Below are positions 7,164 through 15,359 of a stretch of DNA of 34,927 nt, one piece after another (the first letter of the stretch is position 1; the number at the start of each line of letters is the position of its first letter). The notes beneath the pieces are model-generated. The model searched no databases, was not told the DNA's origin, and saw nothing but the letters and a program-made list of their open reading frames with translations. A program made the translations under genes and the position numbers. The DNA lies in contig CAMWHX010000001.1 of the NCBI GenBank assembly GCA_947174155.1, positions 1-34,927 of the forward strand, written 5' to 3'. This DNA comes from an uncultured Porphyromonadaceae bacterium. Its GTDB lineage: Bacteria; Bacteroidota; Bacteroidia; Bacteroidales; Muribaculaceae.

Positions 7164-8396
7164 CTATGCCGACTTTTCCTTCGGAAGTTCGATACGGAAG
7201 ACGGTTCCCTTGCCGATTTCCGAATCCTTGACGAAGATTCGTCCGCCGTGATACTCCTCGATTATGCGCTTGACCAGTGTCAGGCCCAGCCCCCACCCCC
7301 TCTTCTTGGTGGTGAAGCCGGGATTGAAGACATTGCTGAAATTCTTGCGTGCGATCCCCTTGCCGGTGTCGCGCACCTCGATCCAGACCTTATCCTTCTC
7401 CTGGCCGGTGGTGATGGTCAGTGTCCCCTCCCCCTCCATGGCATCAACGGCATTCTTGGTCAGGTTTTCCATCACCCAGGCGAAGAGGGCGCGCGAGAGC
7501 CAGACGCCGTGGTCATCCTCGCTGAGGTTCATGCGTATGTTGACCTTATCAGAGACTCGGCTCTTCATGTAGTCGAGAGAGGAGGAGACGGTGTCGTTGA
7601 GATAGTCCAGCTGCAACTCCGGCACACTGCCGATCTTGGAGAAGCGCTCAGCGATGGTGCTCAGGCGCTTGACGTCCTTATCGATCTCGCGCGTCACCTC
7701 CGGATCGGTGCCGATAGCCTCCAGATACTGTGTCCAGGCCATCAGCGAGGAGATCGGTGTGCCGAGCTGATGGGCTGTCTCCTTGGAGAGACCGACCCAC
7801 ACACGGTTCTGCTCGGCCCGCTTCGTGTAGAAGACGGCCGCCACGACAATGATGCAGAGCACGAGCATCACCCCGAGTTGCACGTAGGGATATAGACTCA
7901 GGCGGCGAAGCAGGATCGAGTCTTCGTAGTAGATATACTGATAGGTATTGTCGTAGACCTTGACGGCGATGAAGTGCTCATTGTTTTCGGCCAGCCATGC
8001 CAGTGTGCGCTCCCCGGCGGCATTGCGCAGCCGCTCCACGAGGAAGACACGGTTACGCTCCGACAGGTCTGAGGGGCCTATACCGGATACGGAGTCAGGC
8101 TCCGGGAGCTTGAAGTTACGATGGTCGAGGATGTTGAAATCCTCATCGGCTACCATCACCGGGATGGAGTTGTTCTGACTTATGATATTGAAGAGAAACT
8201 CCAGGTCCGTGTCAGCCTCGGCATTGGCGAGGCGCTCCGTGGCACTGGCCCATATGGCCATGCGCTCGCGCTCCTGCTCTCCAAGCTGGCGCACCAGATT
8301 GTTTGACACCAGCAGGAAAACGATAATAGCCAGGGCAAACACCACGAAGAAGAGGTATTTACCGAGTCGTTGTCTTTCGTAAATCGCGAGTGCCAC
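7164..8396 (-). CDS. Membrane sensor histidine kinase, orphan
   Basis: 410 residues starting at GTG 8396-8394; the ATG inside the upstream repeat is in frame but hits a TAA, so GTG is preferred. Two membrane helices (about 13-31 and 171-190) enclose a ~140-residue periplasmic sensor. The dimerisation/phosphotransfer helix has 'SKETAHQLGTPISSLMAW' with H209, the form common in Bacteroidetes kinases. The catalytic domain has an N box 'WVMENLTKNAVDAMEG', G1 'VRDTGKGIA', an F box 'FNPGFTTKKRG' and G2 'GWGLGLTLVKRIIEEYHGG'. No response regulator is adjacent, so its partner lies elsewhere. The stimulus cannot be told from the sequence. It is followed 91 bases later by the YeiH-family gene, and its upstream border is a heptanucleotide repeat. 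Confidence 0.9.
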   Translation of the reverse strand: MALAIYERQRLGKYLFFVVFALAIIVFLLVSNNLVRQLGEQERERMAIWASATERLANAEADTDLEFLFNIISQNNSIPVMVADEDFNILDHRNFKLPEPDSVSGIGPSDLSERNRVFLVERLRNAAGERTLAWLAENNEHFIAVKVYDNTYQYIYYEDSILLRRLSLYPYVQLGVMLVLCIIVVAAVFYTKRAEQNRVWVGLSKETAHQLGTPISSLMAWTQYLEAIGTDPEVTREIDKDVKRLSTIAERFSKIGSVPELQLDYLNDTVSSSLDYMKSRVSDKVNIRMNLSEDDHGVWLSRALFAWVMENLTKNAVDAMEGEGTLTITTGQEKDKVWIEVRDTGKGIARKNFSNVFNPGFTTKKRGWGLGLTLVKRIIEEYHGGRIFVKDSEIGKGTVFRIELPKEKSA

Positions 8397-8404
8397 CCTT
8401 TTTT

Positions 8405-8437
8405 AATTCATAATTCATAATTCATAATTCATAATTA
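8405..8437. repeat. Heptanucleotide tandem repeat, AATTCAT x4
   Basis: Four perfect AATTCAT units (8405-8432) plus a partial fifth, immediately upstream of the kinase start on the minus strand. An isolated copy (attatgaatt) lies at 8451-8460. The same family recurs at 8515-8545, 20941-20968 and 28623-28654. Confidence 0.85.
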
Positions 8438-8514
8438 TTTTTCTATAGCAATTATGAATTACATCATATTCTGTCTCTCTCATACTCCCGTCCACAGCTT
8501 GATCGCATCCACCC

Positions 8515-8545
8515 AATTATGCATTATGAATTATGCATTATGAAT
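8515..8545. repeat. Heptanucleotide tandem repeat, alternating units
   Basis: Units alternate between GCATTAT and GAATTAT with period seven. Read on the minus strand it provides the last codons (S-I-H-N-A) and the TAA stop of the HAD hydrolase gene, whose stop begins the repeat-derived segment. Confidence 0.8.
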
Positions 8546-9424
8546 TGATCCAAGTATATCCCGGGGGACGGCCTCGGAAGTGTTGGGCCCTATGATCCTG
8601 TCGACCTCCTCCTTGACCTCGGGGAGGGCGTTTTCGACTGCAACCGCCTCATCGGCCACGCGCAGCATCGGCAGGTCGTTGAGGTTGTCACCATAGGCCA
8701 CTACCCTCTCCGCCCCGAGATGACGACGCAGGTCCTCCACTCCGATCGCTTTCGTGGCGTCTGCGGCAAACACCTCCGTGCAACCCATCCCCTCGTTGTA
8801 AATATCATAATAGAACATCGGGGATATCCCCTCCACACGGTGGAGGTGGCTGTAAGTCCTCTCACCCTTCTCGGCAGGCTGCATCGAGTAGAGGAGCAAG
8901 ACATTGTCGAGACGCTCGGGAAGCTCCGAATTTCCATCCTCGGGTATAAGAAACTGCTTGAAGGAGGTATCGAGTCGGCGGTTGATGAAGCGGTGTTCAG
9001 CCTCGTTCAGGGGTCCGATATGGTATACCCTTATCTGATGGTCCACGAGGGTGTAGATGAATGTCGGGAATCCCTCGCGGCGATACATATCCAGCACCTC
9101 GCGCACCTTCTCCTCGGGGATGAAGTGTGTCTTCAAATAGCGTCGTGTGACGGGATCCCATATCACGGCGCCGGTCATCAGCACGAGGGGATGACGCAGA
9201 TTGACTCCGCAGAAGATATCGGCCACAGTGGCGGGAGTGCGGGCCGTAGCCACGCTGAAAGTCGCTCCGCGCTCTATGGCCTCGTTGAGAAGCCGCACAG
9301 ACTCCTCGGAGAGGCGGGCATCGGGATTGAGCAGGGTGCCGTCCAGGTCCGTCACGAAGAGAGTGGATCCGGCTCGCGAGGCTTCATCCTGAGGCGCGGT
9401 GATGGGGGTTGGTTCGGTCGTCAT
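8531..9424 (-). CDS. HAD-superfamily Cof-type phosphatase
   Basis: 297 residues from ATG 9424-9422, which overlaps the stop of the upstream DUF4834 gene by four bases (ATGA); this is a better start than the ATG at 9451, which lies inside that gene. HAD motif I is 'FVTDLDGTLL' with D26 and D28, motif II is the Thr in 'FSVATAR', the conserved Lys is in 'ADATKAIGVEDL', and motif IV is 'VVAYGDNLNDLPML'. The C2-type cap between motifs II and III ('PLVLMTGAVI' to 'FKQFLIPED') fits Cof/YidA-like sugar-phosphate or nucleotide phosphatases; the substrate cannot be predicted. The last residues 'SIHNA' come from the heptamer repeat and differ from what family members normally carry, so the native C-terminus may have been replaced. 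Confidence 0.88.
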   Translation of the reverse strand: MTTEPTPITAPQDEASRAGSTLFVTDLDGTLLNPDARLSEESVRLLNEAIERGATFSVATARTPATVADIFCGVNLRHPLVLMTGAVIWDPVTRRYLKTHFIPEEKVREVLDMYRREGFPTFIYTLVDHQIRVYHIGPLNEAEHRFINRRLDTSFKQFLIPEDGNSELPERLDNVLLLYSMQPAEKGERTYSHLHRVEGISPMFYYDIYNEGMGCTEVFAADATKAIGVEDLRRHLGAERVVAYGDNLNDLPMLRVADEAVAVENALPEVKEEVDRIIGPNTSEAVPRDILGSIHNA

Positions 9425-9864
9425 GAGGCGTGGTTCTTGATTTCGGTCCATTCGACATCAGTCACCTGCGACTCATGCCATTCCCGAGTCTCTCTCTTCT
9501 CCCCCTCCGGACCGATATTGACCGATTCGGAATACTCCTTGATCTCGACATACTCCACGTCGACGGCATACTCCTTCGGTATCAGGGGTTCGTTGCGGTC
9601 ATAACGTGCGCGCCGCTGACGTGAATAGTAGCCGGTGGCGGAGGCTCCGGCCTCGCCGGCGCCTCTCTCACGTCGCTTCTTGTCACTACCCTCGCGGGAG
9701 CGTTTGCTACCATCGCGCGGGGGCATACCGGTAGCGGCACGCATATAGTCCTCGGCCTGACGCTGCAACTTGCGCATCACCCAGGCCCGGATCCATCGTG
9801 TCACAATGGGCCACAGGAGCCATAGCGCCACAATTATTATAAGGAATATAAAAAATCCACTCAT
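9421..9864 (-). CDS. DUF4834 family protein
   Basis: 147 residues. A single N-terminal membrane helix 'FFIFLIIIVALWLLWPIVTR' is followed by a basic stretch 'RAWVMRKLQRQAEDYMR', a low-complexity Arg/Gly/Glu-rich linker (about 50-90), and an acidic C-terminal tail rich in Val/Glu/Ile ('DVEYVEIKEY', 'TDVEWTEIKNH'). This layout is that of DUF4834, a Bacteroidetes family of unknown function usually found near pssA/psd-like or membrane genes. Here it lies between pssA upstream and a HAD phosphatase downstream, with which it overlaps by four bases. The 91-base gap to pssA shows no obvious promoter, so it is likely read from the psd promoter. Confidence 0.75.
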   Translation of the reverse strand: MSGFFIFLIIIVALWLLWPIVTRWIRAWVMRKLQRQAEDYMRAATGMPPRDGSKRSREGSDKKRRERGAGEAGASATGYYSRQRRARYDRNEPLIPKEYAVDVEYVEIKEYSESVNIGPEGEKRETREWHESQVTDVEWTEIKNHAS

Positions 9865-9955
9865 ATCAATTATTCTATTTCACACTCCCCTTCTTGCTAC
9901 TTAACACCCCTTTACGAGCATATATCATGCCAATTCCACTCCGGAGTCCGCCCAA

Positions 9956-10669
9956 TCAGCCGCGCTGCGACAGATGGGCCAACACGGATATAAAGATATA
10001 CCACACGATTATCCACATCAGTGACGACATGCCAAACAGCAGAAGTAGCGTCAAGATTCCCAAGAGCAGGATCCAACGCGGGGCATTGTCACGCCAGGAG
10101 AGATTCTTGAATTTCAGCGCCAAAAGTGGCAATTCGCTCACCATCAGACCTGCAAGAAGCACCACAGAGGGCACCACACTCCACCACTCGGTGAGGAAGG
10201 AATCAGCGTCGGCACGCATCATCCGGACGTATCCAATCCAGAAGATGGCGTTGGCCGGTATCGGAAGCCCCAGGAAAGAGGTGGTCTGACGGGTATCGAT
10301 ATTGAACTTGGCCAGTCTGACGGCTCCGGCTACCGGGAGAATCACGGCGAGCCACATCCACCACTCCATGTCGCCCTCCGCGCGCAGCGAGGTGAAGAGG
10401 AGCATGGCGGGAGCCACACCGAAGCTCACCAGGTCACTCAGGGAGTCGAGTTCACGCCCGAGGGGGCCGCTGACTCCGATGGCACGGGCTACGAGGCCGT
10501 CGCAGAAGTCGGCCACGGCGGCGACACCTATCGCCAGGCAGGCCCACTGCCAGAACTGCATCCCACCCCACTCACCGGGACCCAGAGAGCAGAACATGAT
10601 GGCCAGCGACCCGCAGAGCACGTTGCAGCAGGTCACGGCGTTGGCTATATTGGCTTTGACAGGATTCAT
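9956..10669 (-). CDS. pssA: CDP-diacylglycerol--serine O-phosphatidyltransferase
   Basis: 237 residues. It makes phosphatidylserine from CDP-diacylglycerol and serine in the inner membrane, the first step to phosphatidylethanolamine. The CDP-alcohol phosphatidyltransferase motif is complete: D57-G-x2-A61-R62-x8-G71-x3-D75-x3-D79, seen as 'DGLVARAIG' then 'GRELDSLSD', with D54 just before. The N-terminus has the usual 'NIANAVTCCNVLCGSLAI' helix, and further membrane segments follow, including 'MWLAVILPVAGAVRLAKFNI' and 'WILLLGILTLLLLFGMSSLM'. The start codon overlaps the stop of psd (ATGA, 10666-10669), so the product of one gene feeds the other and both are translated from one message. Length fits the family. 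Confidence 0.93.
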   Translation of the reverse strand: MNPVKANIANAVTCCNVLCGSLAIMFCSLGPGEWGGMQFWQWACLAIGVAAVADFCDGLVARAIGVSGPLGRELDSLSDLVSFGVAPAMLLFTSLRAEGDMEWWMWLAVILPVAGAVRLAKFNIDTRQTTSFLGLPIPANAIFWIGYVRMMRADADSFLTEWWSVVPSVVLLAGLMVSELPLLALKFKNLSWRDNAPRWILLLGILTLLLLFGMSSLMWIIVWYIFISVLAHLSQRG

Positions 10670-11346
10670 CGGGGATCGGTTTTATCGTCACGCAGGCGCG
10701 CTATCGGGGTAACGCCACCGCGAGTGACCTGGTTCAGTGAGACAAGCACATCGGCATCCATCGGCAGGTAAATGTCGACACGGGAGCCGAACTTTATGAA
10801 TCCGAGATGCTCATCGATCGACGCCTCCTCACCCTCGTGGGCATAGGTGACGATACGGCGAGCCATGGCTCCCGCGACCTGACGCAGGGTGATCTTCTGC
10901 CCGTTGGAGCAGATGATCCCGATAGTGCTCCGCTCGTTTTCCGTACTGCTCTTGGGAAGATAGGCCGACAGGAAGCGCCCGCTATGGTGACGCACGTAGA
11001 CTACCCGGCCGTCGACCGGAAACCAGTTGGCATGCACATTGAAGGGGGACATGAACACTGACACCTGCAGGGCCTCACCCTTGATAAACTCCGGTTCATA
11101 AGTCGGTTCGACCACGACGACACGCCCGTCGACCGAACTGACCACATGGTCGCGGCGGTCGCCGCGATAGGTGCGCTTCGGGCAGCGGAAGAAGTTGAAC
11201 ACAAACATATAGACCAGCACCGAGATGCCCGTCAGCACCGCCGGGAGGATCACCGGAGGGAGGAAAAGCCACACCGGTATATTGAGCGCCACGAGCACCA
11301 CCAGCAGCAGAATCAGTATATTTGTACCTTCGTGATGTATCTTCAT
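10666..11346 (-). CDS. psd: Phosphatidylserine decarboxylase proenzyme
   Basis: 226 residues from ATG 11346-11344. The frame is open to 11562 but a consensus promoter at 11364-11395 lies inside that extension, so the shorter start is correct. The protein decarboxylates phosphatidylserine to phosphatidylethanolamine and uses a pyruvoyl group made by self-cleavage. Two N-terminal hydrophobic helices (9-28 and 30-52) precede the catalytic part. Family motifs are 'VVSSVDGRVV' (D73), 'VFMSPFNVHANWFPVDG' (H105) and the cleavage site 'GFIKFGSRVD', with processing expected between G187 and S188. This is the short Psd type found in Bacteroidetes, with FGSR rather than LGST. It is the first gene of the psd-pssA unit. 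Confidence 0.94.
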   Translation of the reverse strand: MKIHHEGTNILILLLVVLVALNIPVWLFLPPVILPAVLTGISVLVYMFVFNFFRCPKRTYRGDRRDHVVSSVDGRVVVVEPTYEPEFIKGEALQVSVFMSPFNVHANWFPVDGRVVYVRHHSGRFLSAYLPKSSTENERSTIGIICSNGQKITLRQVAGAMARRIVTYAHEGEEASIDEHLGFIKFGSRVDIYLPMDADVLVSLNQVTRGGVTPIARLRDDKTDPR

Positions 11347-11363
11347 ATGGAGTTTTGAGTGCC

Positions 11364-11395
11364 CAAATTTACAAATTCCCCACCACGCACGCAAA
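11364..11395 (-). promoter_or_regulatory. Promoter of psd-pssA
   Basis: On the minus strand: TTTG (11395-11392), 20-base spacer, TAAATTTG (11371-11364). It is a perfect match to the Bacteroidetes housekeeping consensus and gives a start site only ~10 bases before the psd ATG, so the leader is nearly absent. Confidence 0.75.
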
Positions 11396-11445
11396 TATTT
11401 TGCACATTCTCGCACATTATAGGGGCGTTTCTGCGCTTTTTCGTA

Positions 11446-11474
11446 TTGATTCTCCCTATTTTTTGCTAATTTTG
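11446..11474 (+). promoter_or_regulatory. Probable promoter of pheT
   Basis: TAATTTTG at 11467-11474 fits the -7 box. The nearest -33 candidate is TTG at 11446-11448 with an 18-base spacer, slightly shorter than usual. It points away from the psd promoter and would give a ~70-base leader before pheT at 11550. Confidence 0.5.
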
Positions 11475-11549
11475 CACTATTAATACACCCCGCATAGCCC
11501 GCCGGGACGGGGTCCGGCGCATACAGCTCAGTACACATACATACACGAT

Positions 11550-14039
11550 ATGGATATTTCATACAAGTGGCTCAAACGCTACATCGACGTCACACTGCCC
11601 CCGCGCGAACTCGCAGCGGCCCTGACCTCAACCGGCCTGGAGTGTGACACGGTCGAGGAGGTGGAGACTATCCGCGGAGGCCTGCGCGGCCTCACCATCG
11701 GCAAGGTGCTCACCTGCGTAGACCATCCCGACTCGGACCATCTGCACGTCACTACAGTTGACGTCGGCGGTCCGGAACCTCTCCAGATCGTCTGCGGTGC
11801 CCCCAACGTGGCTGCCGGCCAGACTGTCGTAGTCGCCACCATCGGCACGGTGCTCTATGATGGTGACAAGGAGTTTAAGATCAAGAAATCCAAAATGCGC
11901 GGTGTCGAGTCGTTCGGCATGATCTGCGCCGAGGATGAGATAGGCCTCGGTGAGTCGCACGACGGCATCATGGTGCTCCCCGACGGAGTGACTCCCGGCA
12001 CACCCGCCGCCGAGTACTTCAACGTTGAGAGTGACTGGCGCCTGGAGGTGGAGCTCACCCCCAACCGCGTCGATGCCGCCAGCCACTACGGTGTGGCGCG
12101 CGACCTCAAAGCCTGGATGACGGCCCGCGATGCCGAGGGTGCCCCGGTAGCCGGGATCCCGGAGATCCATCTCCCCGACGCCTCATCATTCAGCGTCGAC
12201 TCCCCCGAGGGTGCCGTCACCGTCACCGTGGAGGACTCCAAGCTCTGCCCGCGATACAGCGGCGTCACCATCCGCGGTGTCAAGGTGGCCGAGTCTCCAC
12301 AGTGGCTCCGCGACCTCCTCGTGGCCGCCGGCCAACGCCCGATCAATAATGTGGTCGACATCACCAACTTCATACTTCTCGGCCTCGGTCAGCCGCTCCA
12401 CTGCTTCGACCTCGCTCACGTAGAGGGTGATCACATCATCGTGCGCACATGCGAGGAGGGAACCCCCTTCACCACCCTGGACGGTGTGGAGCGCAAGCTC
12501 AACGCCGCCGACCTGATGATCTGCGACGAAAAGCGCCCCCTCTGTATCGCCGGTGTCTTCGGCGGCCTGGACTCGGGTGTCACCGAGTCGGCTACCGACA
12601 TCTTCATCGAGAGCGCATGGTTTAACCCCACTTCCGTGCGCCGCACGGCCCGTCGTCACGGCCTGAGCACCGACGCCTCCTTCCGCTATGAGCGCGGCAC
12701 AGACCCCGCCATCACAGTCTTTGCCGCCCGTCTGGCCGCCGTCATGATCCGCGACCTGGCCGGTGGGCGCATCTGTGGCGATGTGGTCGACGTCTACCCC
12801 AACCCCGTCTCCCCCGTCGAGATGGATTTCTCTCTCGACTACTGCGCCTCCCTCATCGGCAAGCGCCTGCCACGCGAGCTGGTCATAACTATCCTGCGTG
12901 CCCTCGACTTCGATGTGCAGCCCGGTGCCGACGAGAAGCATCTGCGCCTGCGTGTGCCTCTATATCGCGTCGACGTAACCCGTCCCTGCGACGTAGTCGA
13001 GGAGATACTGCGTATCTACGGCTATAATAATGTGGAGATGCCCGAGCGCACCACGGCCGCCCTCTCCGTCAAGGGGAAGACCGATTTCTCCTACGAGCTT
13101 CAGGAGCTCCTCAGCCAGCAGCTGAGCGGCGAGGGATTCAGCGAGATCCTCAACAACTCCCTCTCCGCCGCCTCCTACTATGAGAGCAACGCCCTCTTCC
13201 CCGCCGAGGGATGCGTACGTGTCATCAATCCCCTCAGCGGAGACCTGTCGGTGATGCGCCGCACTCTCCTCTACGGCGGTCTGGAGTCACTCTCCCACAA
13301 TATCAACCGTCGCGCCGCCGATCTTCGCCTCTATGAGTTTGGTAATGTCTACGAGCGCGATCCTCAGAAGGAGTCTACCGCTGAAAATCCCCTTGCCCCC
13401 TTCAACGAGGAGGCTCGCCTGGGAATCTGGATGACGGGCGCCCGCGAGACGGCATCGTGGAACTCCACGGAGCGCCCCGTCAGCGTCTTTGACCTGAAGG
13501 CTGTGGTGCTCAACCTGCTCAGACGTGTCGGCATCGACACCGACTCCCTGCGTGCCACCCAGAGCCGCGACGACATCTTCGCCGCCCGACTTGACCTGGA
13601 CCTCCCTTCAGGGAAACGCCTGGCCTCGCTCGGAATGCTCTCCCGTGCCGCTCTGAAACCCTTTGACATCGAGTCTGAGGTCTTCTACGCCTCCATCCAC
13701 TGGGATAATCTTCTCAAGGCTGCCTCTCGCCACACGGTGACTTTCGCCCCGCTGCCCAAGACTCAGGGTGTGCGACGCGACCTGGCTCTGCTGCTCGACC
13801 GCGATGTGACCTTCCAACGCGTCGAGGAGGTCATCCGCAAGGCTGACCGCAAGCTGCTTCGAGACGTGCGCCTCTTCGACGTCTATGAGGGTGACAAGCT
13901 CCCCGAGGGGAAGAAGAGCTACGCCGTGGCCATCACCCTCCAGGACCCGGAGAAGACACTGGCCGACAAGCAGATCGATGCCGTGATGACCAAGATCACC
14001 GCCTCCCTGGCGCGCGAGCTGGGTGCCGAGCTGCGTTGA
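11550..14039 (+). CDS. pheT: Phenylalanine--tRNA ligase beta subunit
   Basis: 829 residues, normal length for a bacterial PheT. The order is complete: N-terminal 'MDISYKWLKRYIDV', the tRNA-binding EMAP-like domain ('GKVLTCVDHPDSDHLHVTTV', 'IVCGAPNVAAGQTV'), the B3/B4 core ('DFSLDYCASLIGKRLP' and the DNA-binding-like B5 block 'VPLYRVDVTRPCDVVEEILR'), the catalytic-like domain ('INPLSGDLSVMRRTLLYGGL') and the C-terminal FDX-ACB anticodon-binding domain ('PKTQGVRRDLALLLDRDVTF', 'LFDVYEGDKLPEGKKSYAVA'). It pairs with PheS to charge tRNA-Phe; pheS is not in this window, so the two subunits are not adjacent here. The yebC-like gene follows 91 bases later on the same strand, with no terminator between. 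Confidence 0.96.
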   Translation: MDISYKWLKRYIDVTLPPRELAAALTSTGLECDTVEEVETIRGGLRGLTIGKVLTCVDHPDSDHLHVTTVDVGGPEPLQIVCGAPNVAAGQTVVVATIGTVLYDGDKEFKIKKSKMRGVESFGMICAEDEIGLGESHDGIMVLPDGVTPGTPAAEYFNVESDWRLEVELTPNRVDAASHYGVARDLKAWMTARDAEGAPVAGIPEIHLPDASSFSVDSPEGAVTVTVEDSKLCPRYSGVTIRGVKVAESPQWLRDLLVAAGQRPINNVVDITNFILLGLGQPLHCFDLAHVEGDHIIVRTCEEGTPFTTLDGVERKLNAADLMICDEKRPLCIAGVFGGLDSGVTESATDIFIESAWFNPTSVRRTARRHGLSTDASFRYERGTDPAITVFAARLAAVMIRDLAGGRICGDVVDVYPNPVSPVEMDFSLDYCASLIGKRLPRELVITILRALDFDVQPGADEKHLRLRVPLYRVDVTRPCDVVEEILRIYGYNNVEMPERTTAALSVKGKTDFSYELQELLSQQLSGEGFSEILNNSLSAASYYESNALFPAEGCVRVINPLSGDLSVMRRTLLYGGLESLSHNINRRAADLRLYEFGNVYERDPQKESTAENPLAPFNEEARLGIWMTGARETASWNSTERPVSVFDLKAVVLNLLRRVGIDTDSLRATQSRDDIFAARLDLDLPSGKRLASLGMLSRAALKPFDIESEVFYASIHWDNLLKAASRHTVTFAPLPKTQGVRRDLALLLDRDVTFQRVEEVIRKADRKLLRDVRLFDVYEGDKLPEGKKSYAVAITLQDPEKTLADKQIDAVMTKITASLARELGAELR

Positions 14040-14130
14040 GGTCCACTCTCCTCACACACCCGAAGACAAACATACTCACCGAGTAAAACACAACAATACA
14101 CAACAACACAAATATAGCTAACCATCCAAA

Positions 14131-14850
14131 ATGGGAAGAGCATTTGAATTTCGCAAGGCCCGCAAGCTGAAACGCTGGGGCAATATGAGCCGTACGTTTA
14201 CCCGTATCGGCAAGGAGATCACCATAGCTGCCAAGGCCGGTGGTCCGGATCCCGACATGAATCCGCGTCTGCGCGTGCTGATCCACAACGCCAAGGCTGC
14301 CAACATGCCCAAGGACACCATCGAGCGTGCCATCAAGAAGGCTACCGAGAAGGACGCCTCCGACTACAAGGAGATCGTCTATGAGGGATACGGCCCTCAC
14401 GGCATCGCCATCGTGGTGGAGACTGCCACCGACAACAATCAGCGCACCGTGGCCAACGTGCGTTCCTACTTCACCAAGCACGGTGGCTCACTGGGCACGA
14501 GCGGCTCCCTGTCATTCCTCTTCGACCATAAGAGTGTATTCCATGTGAAGCCCGACCCTGCCAAGGCTCTGGAGGATTTCGAGCTGGAGCTTATGGACTT
14601 CGACGCCGAACTGGAGGCTGAGGAGGAGGAGTGGCTCATCTACGGCGCCTTCGAGCAGTTTGCCGCAATTCAGAAGTTCCTCGAGGATTCCGGCATGGAG
14701 ATTATCAGCGCCGAGTTCGAGCGTATCCCCACCGACTACAAGGAGGTGACCCCCGAGCAGCGCGAGGCCATCGAGAAGCTCCTCGAGAAGTTTGAGGATG
14801 ACGACGACGTCCAGAACGTCTTCCACAACATGAAGGAAGAGGAGGAGTAA
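14131..14850 (+). CDS. YebC/PmpR/TACO1 family protein
   Basis: 239 residues, standard family length. The N-terminus 'MGRAFEFRKARKLKRWG' and 'TRIGKEITIAAKAGGPDPDM' are the most conserved blocks, followed by 'NAKAANMPKDTIERAIKKAT', 'YEGYGPHGIAIVVETATDNN' and 'VRSYFTKHGGSLGTSGSLSF'. Family members were long called transcriptional regulators; more recent work links them to translation, including relief of ribosome stalling, so I avoid a firm role. The C-terminal tail is very acidic ('EDDDDVQNV...EEEE'). It lies downstream of pheT, fitting a translation-linked cluster, and ends at a strong hairpin. Confidence 0.93.
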   Translation: MGRAFEFRKARKLKRWGNMSRTFTRIGKEITIAAKAGGPDPDMNPRLRVLIHNAKAANMPKDTIERAIKKATEKDASDYKEIVYEGYGPHGIAIVVETATDNNQRTVANVRSYFTKHGGSLGTSGSLSFLFDHKSVFHVKPDPAKALEDFELELMDFDAELEAEEEEWLIYGAFEQFAAIQKFLEDSGMEIISAEFERIPTDYKEVTPEQREAIEKLLEKFEDDDDVQNVFHNMKEEEE

Positions 14851-14877
14851 TCTCCCCTATCACTACTCCATTTTATA

Positions 14878-14921
14878 GTTAGCGAGAGTAAATCCATCAG
14901 TCAGGATTTACCCTCGCTAAC
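14878..14921 (+). terminator. Terminator of pheT-yebC
   Basis: Arms gttagcgagagtaaatcc (14878-14895) and ggatttaccctcgctaac (14904-14921) pair with one mismatch around an 8-base loop, 27 bases after the yebC stop. A short T-rich stretch follows (tgatttatttgg). Confidence 0.8.
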
Positions 14922-14940
14922 TGATTTATTTGGTGATCTT

Positions 14941-14955
14941 CAACCATAACGGTTG
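14941..14955 (+). promoter_or_regulatory. Candidate antitoxin operator (CAACC-N5-GGTTG)
   Basis: Inverted repeat caacc-ataac-ggttg overlapping the -33 box of the toxin-antitoxin promoter. The core AACC-N5-GGTT has the same half-sites and spacing as the published E. coli MqsA operator (AACCT-N3-AGGTT). Its position would allow repression by blocking polymerase. Confidence 0.5.
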
Positions 14956-14983
14956 TATTTTTCGTTATTTAATTGTAAATTTG
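14953..14983 (+). promoter_or_regulatory. Promoter of the toxin-antitoxin pair
   Basis: TTG at 14953-14955, a 20-base spacer, and TAAATTTG at 14976-14983. Transcription would begin around 14990, just before the ATG at 15004. This excludes the in-frame upstream ATG at 14953 as the start. Confidence 0.7.
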
Positions 14984-15003
14984 CATCCAAAACAGATAAC
15001 TGC

Positions 15004-15357
15004 ATGCTGACAATAAAGAATGAGCAGGAAGTTGAAGCTTTCCTCCGTGAGTTTAAGCCCAAGTTTACCATCTGGGGAATAATCTTCCTCCATCGTGACA
15101 AGAATGAAGCTGCACTTCGTGCACTGGGAATAACTCCGGTAGCACGTGAAGAAATTATAAAGAAAATCGAAAAAGAGGATTACTCTCATTCTGTCATAGA
15201 TGAAAAGTCTTTTGGAGACATGTGGGTATTTGGTAAGGATCATGATGATACAGAACTGTATATAAAAATTGCCTTGGGTGCTCCGGGCACCCAGACCATA
15301 TGTATTTCATTTCACGAGGCCAAACATCCTTTAGATTATCCCTTTAAAAATAAATAG
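15004..15357 (+). CDS. MqsR-like toxin (RelE-fold mRNA interferase), putative
   Basis: 117 residues from ATG 15004; the ATG at 14953 lies within the promoter. E. coli MqsR is a ribosome-independent RNase of RelE fold; this is a longer relative. Visible blocks are 'FLHRDKNEAALRALGI' (28-43), 'REEIIKKIEKEDYSHSVID' (48-66), 'MWVFGKD' (73-79), 'ELYIKIAL' (84-91) and 'ICISFHEA' (99-106). By eye 'LYIKI' aligns with MqsR 'VYLKI', so Y86 would match catalytic Tyr81, and 'SFHEA' aligns with 'SFKEK', with His in place of the catalytic Lys96. The antitoxin gene starts two bases after the stop, in the toxin-first order typical of mqsRA. The pair is AT-rich between GC-rich core genes, so it was probably acquired. 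Confidence 0.7.
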   Translation: MLTIKNEQEVEAFLREFKPKFTIWGIIFLHRDKNEAALRALGITPVAREEIIKKIEKEDYSHSVIDEKSFGDMWVFGKDHDDTELYIKIALGAPGTQTICISFHEAKHPLDYPFKNK

Positions 15358-15359
15358 AT

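Noticed and set aside
8405..8545. Short regularly spaced repeats that might be a CRISPR array
   Set aside because: The units are 7 bases in tandem without spacers, and there are no cas genes.
11347..11562. N-terminal extension of psd by 72 codons
   Set aside because: A perfect consensus promoter (11364-11395) lies inside it, and the extension is not Psd-like.
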